Assembly (NCBI GenBank): GCA_005239845.1
Contig: SBBD01000033.1
Location: 1 to 9,027, forward strand
Length of the DNA: 9,027 bases
Reading direction: 5' to 3'
DNA from: an archaeon
GTDB taxonomy: Archaea > Micrarchaeota > Micrarchaeia > Norongarragalinales > SBBD01
Below are positions 6,801 through 9,027 of this stretch, piece after piece (within the stretch, counting starts at the first letter, position 1; each line of letters opens with the position of its first letter). Under the pieces are notes generated by a model, which worked only from the letters and a program-made list of their open reading frames with translations, was not told the DNA's origin and ran no database searches. The position numbers and the translations under genes are program-made.

Positions 6801-7710
6801 CGTGCAAGGAGAGTGGGAAGCGAGAAGGAACAAGGCGGAGGCGGAAAAAGTGGTGGAGCTGGTTGAACAGGTTATTTCACGGCCTAGGCCTCCGAGCGTG
6901 GGAATCATCACGTTCAACGTGGAGCAAAAAGAACTCATTGAGAGCCTGCTGGAGAAGAAGGCCAGGAAGGATGTCGGATTTTACGTGAAGTATAAGAAGG
7001 AAAAGGAAAGGATGCAGGACGAGGAAGTGCAAGGCTTGTTTGTGAAGAATATTGAGAACGTGCAAGGCGACGAGAGGGACGTCATCATATTTAGCATAGG
7101 GTACGCGCCCACGAAGGCAGGAAATATTGTGGCGCAGTACGGGAGCCTGAGCATTCCGGGAGGAGAGAACCGCTTGAACGTGGCCGTCTCGAGGGCGAGG
7201 GAAAAGGTATACTTGGTTAGTTCCATCTCGCCTTTGGACTTGAGGACGGAAGAATCAATTAATGCGGGCCCGCGCCTGCTGCGCAAATATCTCGAATATG
7301 CGGAAATGGTTTCGCAGGGAAAGTTCGAGCACAAGTGGCTGGAAAAGCTTTCAAAAGAGAGGTTTGGCGATGCAAGCGAATCGTTTGAGGGAGAACAGGG
7401 CTCTTTGCAGAGAAGAGTGGCGGACGCGTTGAAAGAAGAAGGATTGAAAGTCACGAATGGCTCCGCTGCTCCTTATGCATTGGATTTGGCGGTTGCAAGC
7501 CCGAAAAACCCGCATATAATGATTGGAATAGAATGCGACGGCAAAGAATACAGCGGATTGCAGGACGCAAAGGAGTGGGACGTGTACCGGCAACGCTTCC
7601 TTCGAAGGAGGGGGTGGAACGTTTACAGGGTCTCGAGCAAGCAGTACTGGGAGAACCCCGAGAGCGTAATAAGGGAAATCAAGCAAGTGGCTTTGAAAGC
7701 AGGAAACTAA
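3865..7710 (+). CDS. DUF4011-type superfamily 1 helicase fused to a Vsr/DUF559-like nuclease (probable phage-defence protein)
   Basis: A 1281-residue cytoplasmic helicase-nuclease. Residues 1-57 are a polar, low-complexity Glu/Gln/Pro tail. A DUF4011-like signature follows (LKDRLTDVSKKNRSVRLL, 65-82). The helicase is of the Upf1/Dna2-like SF1 kind: Walker A GPPGTGKS (360-367), motif II FDEASQ (861-866), motif III GDEKQLPP (886-893), motif IV WHYRS (939-943), motif V ENVQGDERD (1064-1072) and motif VI NVAVSRAR (1105-1112). About 490 residues, rich in charged helices, separate Walker A from motif II. The C-terminus (about 1178-1275) is a restriction-endonuclease fold of the MTES_1575/Vsr type, with D1207, the IECDG block (E1223, D1225) and YRQRFLRRRGWNVYRV (1241-1256). 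Every catalytic motif expected is present. The same DUF4011-helicase-Vsr order is known, as I recall, as a single-gene anti-phage system (Gao_Hhe). The defence role here is inferred. The gene is transcribed divergently from pheS. Confidence 0.88.
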   Translation: MELPEKQVQVPREEQKQQAPQETIPRMESNVPGTQEGKETSERKTETALQPVEPMPTLATVLSTLKDRLTDVSKKNRSVRLLRLNMRLHFDLHELLEKPEEASLLLEKIRKRKNIRLAPVISSVQEEFKAGYKLNYLQREADFLQKETGNYDVYIGYPFAEGRFRDGTYFKCPLVLFPVTLERDYRRLEFTAKPDPDRVPILNRAFLIAYQKFNSVTFDENIDEEIGEEGNTVDNALAKYKELGIEFESEGLLKQEKIAKFASQRGDPQPRELANRMRIVRNAILGLFPQTSSTLISDYDALRKNPPKEGLLVEFFDEKVEAKVPDTDGHEEAAIVTEVDSSQEKVILASRKTHGLAVYGPPGTGKSQVIVNLIADRVARGEKVLLVCEKRAALDVVYNRFRGIGLSDMAVVVHDYERDRNAVFEKTSRVTNDFINLERMPEGKRFVEDAVEPLQHLTKYHEALHKQLPCGASLHELYANDPDSRLHTIRLNGLQDAFSFEQVKRLRRKLENAASMGEEAAFAGKDFSRFSTADWRKLEEAVSQLQDAYGKWERAVEGSGWRRLELNEKQIFPESMELERQLRALGKNSVLRYADSKYWKGKNWLEAFENENGENDERHQRETRKFLQGGTNFEENKTIAAVQALFDYNRAMEFMRKALKTAREYLGEEAGLGLMSNCARGRKAADELADLRKIVDKKSEVLRQQGWLGELTANERAAFELIKPYAREEGWKKALNVLEHSFYYEWISRAESQAPEIARMDNETYQRKRREAAHAIEDEKQAARAKVKREWLQGIGTLSHSELKVIKFQAEKPTHRWPLRRFASTFVNKGLLKVFPVWLASPETVSALFPLKEGLFDLVVFDEASQCPLEHAMPALYRAKSVVVTGDEKQLPPFDLFEAYLDEGGEEEFERPEVVADAKETESFLQLARKRYPELLLKWHYRSKHAELIAFSNHAFYGGRMAFVPSADEREAKPIEWVAVQGEWEARRNKAEAEKVVELVEQVISRPRPPSVGIITFNVEQKELIESLLEKKARKDVGFYVKYKKEKERMQDEEVQGLFVKNIENVQGDERDVIIFSIGYAPTKAGNIVAQYGSLSIPGGENRLNVAVSRAREKVYLVSSISPLDLRTEESINAGPRLLRKYLEYAEMVSQGKFEHKWLEKLSKERFGDASESFEGEQGSLQRRVADALKEEGLKVTNGSAAPYALDLAVASPKNPHIMIGIECDGKEYSGLQDAKEWDVYRQRFLRRRGWNVYRVSSKQYWENPESVIREIKQVALKAGN

Positions 7711-7743
7711 GCAAGCGAATGCGCATGGTCTTCATACATGAAT

Positions 7744-7749
7744 AGGTGA
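7744..7749 (+). promoter_or_regulatory. Shine-Dalgarno site of the redoxin gene
   Basis: AGGTGA overlaps an in-frame GTG (7746) and lies 11 nt before the ATG at 7761. A GTG start would leave no ribosome site upstream, so this element favours the ATG. Confidence 0.5.
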
Positions 7750-7760
7750 GAACGAATTAC

Positions 7761-8315
7761 ATGGTTCTTTTATCATCGGAACAGAAAGTGAAGGTCGGCG
7801 AAACGGCGCCGGACTTCAAACTTAGGGGAACAGATGGGAAAACCTACTCCCTGCATTCTTTTCCTTCAGCGAAGGCCATTTTGGTGGTGTTCGGGTGCAA
7901 CCACTGCCCATATTTGCAGGCAAAAATCGGCCCGTTGAATGAATTGCATTCTAAATACTCGGGAAAGGGACTGCAAATCGTCATGATCAACTCGAACGAC
8001 CCAAAACAGTATCCTGAAGACGATTTCGAGCACATGAAAGAGTTTGTGGCAGATAGGAAGATCCGGTTTACCTATGTTGTTGATGAAACGCAGGAAGTTG
8101 CACGCGCTTATGGAGCCGTGTGCACGCCGGACCCGTTCCTCCTGACTGCAACTGGAAAGCTGGCGTGGCATGGGAGAATCGATAACGCGATGAGCCCCGA
8201 ACAGAAGGCCACGCAGTTCGACATGAAGGAAGCGATAGAAAGCGTTTTAGCCGGCATGAAGGTGGACAAGCCCTTCCTGGCCAGCATGGGCTGCAGCATC
8301 AAGTGGAAGAAATAG
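7761..8315 (+). CDS. Thioredoxin-fold redoxin (AhpC/TSA-like, CxxC type)
   Basis: This is a soluble thioredoxin-fold protein of 184 residues, read from the ATG at 7761. The in-frame GTG at 7746 would add five residues but overlaps the AGGTGA ribosome site. Near the N-terminus is the redoxin opening VGETAPDFKLRGTDGKTYSL (about 13-32). The active site GCNHCPY has C46 and C49, and the cis-proline region reads VCTPDPF (about 120-126). The C-terminal GCSIKWK is, as I recall, a hallmark of a broad thioredoxin family in bacteria and archaea. The CxxC pattern suggests a dithiol oxidoreductase or peroxiredoxin-like reductase; the substrate cannot be told. It starts 50 nt after the helicase stop in the same direction, so read-through is possible, but no functional link is implied. 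No signal peptide is present, so it should act in the cytoplasm. Confidence 0.9.
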   Translation: MVLLSSEQKVKVGETAPDFKLRGTDGKTYSLHSFPSAKAILVVFGCNHCPYLQAKIGPLNELHSKYSGKGLQIVMINSNDPKQYPEDDFEHMKEFVADRKIRFTYVVDETQEVARAYGAVCTPDPFLLTATGKLAWHGRIDNAMSPEQKATQFDMKEAIESVLAGMKVDKPFLASMGCSIKWKK

Positions 8316-8350
8316 GACCGCCCATTTATCTGACGTAAAAGAGGAGAACA

Positions 8351-8379
8351 AGGAAACCACGCCAAATAGTTCGTTTCCT
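8351..8379. repeat. Short inverted repeat downstream of the redoxin gene
   Basis: AGGAAAC (8351-8357) and GTTTCCT (8373-8379) form a perfect 7-bp inverted repeat with a 15-base loop. It lies between the redoxin stop and the next promoter. It has no T-run directly after it, so it is not a classical terminator; it may be an operator or chance. Confidence 0.3.
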
Positions 8380-8394
8380 GTCGTTCCCGTAAAG

Positions 8395-8403
8395 CTTTTT
8401 ATA
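8395..8403 (+). promoter_or_regulatory. TATA box of the small membrane protein gene
   Basis: CTTTTTATA is a good match to the archaeal TATA consensus. Counting about 26 nt downstream puts the transcription start near 8426, leaving a leader of about 24 nt that carries the GGGAGGTG ribosome site. Confidence 0.6.
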
Positions 8404-8433
8404 GCCGGAAAACGTGACGTTTTTTTCCCTCGC

Positions 8434-8441
8434 GGGAGGTG
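8434..8441 (+). promoter_or_regulatory. Shine-Dalgarno site of the small membrane protein gene
   Basis: GGGAGGTG ends 8 nt before the first of three consecutive ATG codons (8450, 8453, 8456). The spacing favours the first. Confidence 0.65.
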
Positions 8442-8449
8442 TGTAAACC

Positions 8450-8644
8450 ATGATGATGGGCAAGATTTGTGGACCGTTGATCGGCCTCTTCGTTTTCCTG
8501 GCTGGAGTCGTGTTATACATGTTCGGCACGGGCGGCATGGAAGGAACCATCGCCCACCAGTACGCGGGCATCCTGTTCGTCTTGGCGGGACTGGGCTTCT
8601 TCGTGCACGGCCTGGAAGCGTGCCCCATGTGCAAGGCCAGGTAA
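8450..8644 (+). CDS. Small two-helix membrane protein with C-terminal CPMC
   Basis: A 64-residue protein. Two hydrophobic stretches, about residues 7-26 (CGPLIGLFVFLAGVVLYMFG) and 38-54 (YAGILFVLAGLGFFVHG), should span the membrane as a hairpin, joined by a short Gly-rich loop. The positive charges (K5 and the final KAR) suggest that both ends face the cytoplasm. The tail carries C58-P-M-C61, a CxxC that could bind a metal or take part in thiol exchange. It starts with three ATG codons in a row; the ribosome site fits the first. It has its own TATA box and is followed by a T-rich terminator, so it is probably a single-gene transcript. The gene upstream encodes a CxxC redoxin, so a shared redox theme is possible but is only inference. 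No named family is recognised. Confidence 0.8.
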   Translation: MMMGKICGPLIGLFVFLAGVVLYMFGTGGMEGTIAHQYAGILFVLAGLGFFVHGLEACPMCKAR

Positions 8645-8656
8645 GGAACTGAAACC

Positions 8657-8687
8657 TCTTTTTTCCTTCTTTTTTGTTTTCCTTTTT
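8657..8687 (+). terminator. T-rich terminator tract
   Basis: Pyrimidine tract on the plus strand with T-runs of 6, 6, 4 and 5 (8659-8664, 8670-8675, 8677-8680, 8683-8687), starting 13 nt after the stop of the small membrane protein gene. Archaeal RNA polymerase terminates at such oligo-T stretches without needing a hairpin. The tract ends within the stop codon of the convergent gene. Confidence 0.65.
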
Positions 8688-9015
8688 ATTCTTCTTCCTC
8701 GTCTTTAGGTGGCAGCTTCACTTCCCCCATGGTTTTCCTGAGCATGAGCAGTCCGCCCAGCTGGCCCATCAAGTCGATCCCCTTGCCGTGCGTTTCCCGT
8801 ATTTGGGCAATGTGATCCTTGAACTCGCCGGCCTGCTCCAGCAATTTCGTGACGCTGGCGCGGTGCCGGCCGATGATTTCTCCAACCGTCCGCGAAGGGC
8901 CAAGGCTCGCATCAATGACTTCCGGAAGAGCCAAGCCCTCCCACTCGGTGTGGCGAGGCATGCGGTTCATGGCGCGGAACGCTTCCTCCAAATGCTTTCG
9001 GTAAAGCGAAACCAT
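8686..9015 (-). CDS. Hypothetical helical protein with acidic tail, possibly cut at its 5' end
   Basis: An ORF of 109 residues if it begins at the ATG at 9015. No ribosome site is visible in the 12 bases before the window edge, and the frame stays open there (A-R-E-P), so the true start may lie further upstream. The sequence looks soluble and mostly helical, with many charged residues. A short hydrophobic patch (LMGQLGGLLMLRK, about 82-94) is too short and too polar at its ends to be a clear membrane helix. The C-terminus is strongly acidic (KDEEEE). I recognise no family or motif. It is convergent with the small membrane protein gene and shares the T-rich spacer with it. Sense-strand codon use resembles the neighbouring genes, and no competing long frame exists on the other strand, which supports it being real. 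Confidence 0.6.
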   Translation of the reverse strand: MVSLYRKHLEEAFRAMNRMPRHTEWEGLALPEVIDASLGPSRTVGEIIGRHRASVTKLLEQAGEFKDHIAQIRETHGKGIDLMGQLGGLLMLRKTMGEVKLPPKDEEEE

Positions 9016-9027
9016 GGGCTCGCGGGC

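Noticed and set aside
7711..7760. Separate promoter for the redoxin gene in the 50-nt gap
   Set aside because: Only a weak AT-rich stretch (around CATACATGAATA) is present, without convincing TATA spacing, so co-transcription with the helicase gene or an unseen promoter inside it is equally likely.
8351..8379. Inverted repeat as an intrinsic terminator of the redoxin gene
   Set aside because: There is no T-run directly after the second arm. The next T-rich stretch (8396-8400) is part of the following promoter.
1..9027. tRNA, rRNA, CRISPR array, transposase or long direct repeats
   Set aside because: None could be found by reading both strands. The intergenic gaps are all under about 190 bp and are explained by promoters, ribosome sites or terminators.

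Overview
The window looks archaeal. The strongest signs are a phenylalanyl-tRNA synthetase pair (pheS, pheT) of the archaeal/eukaryotic type, with a short PheT of about 560 residues and a PheS with an N-terminal winged-helix region. Further signs are a DUF5678-type small protein (a family I know mainly from archaea), AT-rich TATA-like boxes placed where archaeal TBP/TFB promoters should be, and AGGTGA-type Shine-Dalgarno sites. The lineage cannot be fixed by eye. A DPANN-like or small-genome euryarchaeal origin is possible, but this is inference.

Left part (1-3720), minus strand. pheS (start revised to the ATG at 3676) is followed by pheT with a 22-nt gap, so the two subunits of the (alpha-beta)2 enzyme are probably co-transcribed. 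Downstream, with its own TATA-like box, comes a 64-residue DUF5678-like gene. Twenty nucleotides after it lies a 30-codon ORF with a perfect AGGTGA ribosome site. At the left edge a Cys-rich ORF may begin, with an AT-rich box 26 nt upstream of its ATG (a leaderless arrangement); it runs out of the window.

Middle (3677-7710). A divergent promoter region of 188 bp separates pheS from the largest gene, a 1281-residue protein. It combines a DUF4011-like N-terminus, a split superfamily 1 helicase and a C-terminal Vsr/DUF559-like nuclease of the MTES_1575 type. This is the architecture of a single-gene anti-phage system known from bacteria, and it is the most interesting item here: a probable stand-alone defence protein beside a housekeeping synthetase operon in an archaeon.

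Right part (7711-9027). A thioredoxin-fold (redoxin) protein with a CNHC active site follows the helicase closely. Next is a 64-residue two-helix membrane protein ending in CPMC, with its own promoter and ribosome site. A T-rich terminator tract separates this from a convergent minus-strand gene for a small helical protein with an acidic tail, which may begin beyond the right edge. No tRNA, rRNA, CRISPR array, transposase or long repeat was seen.
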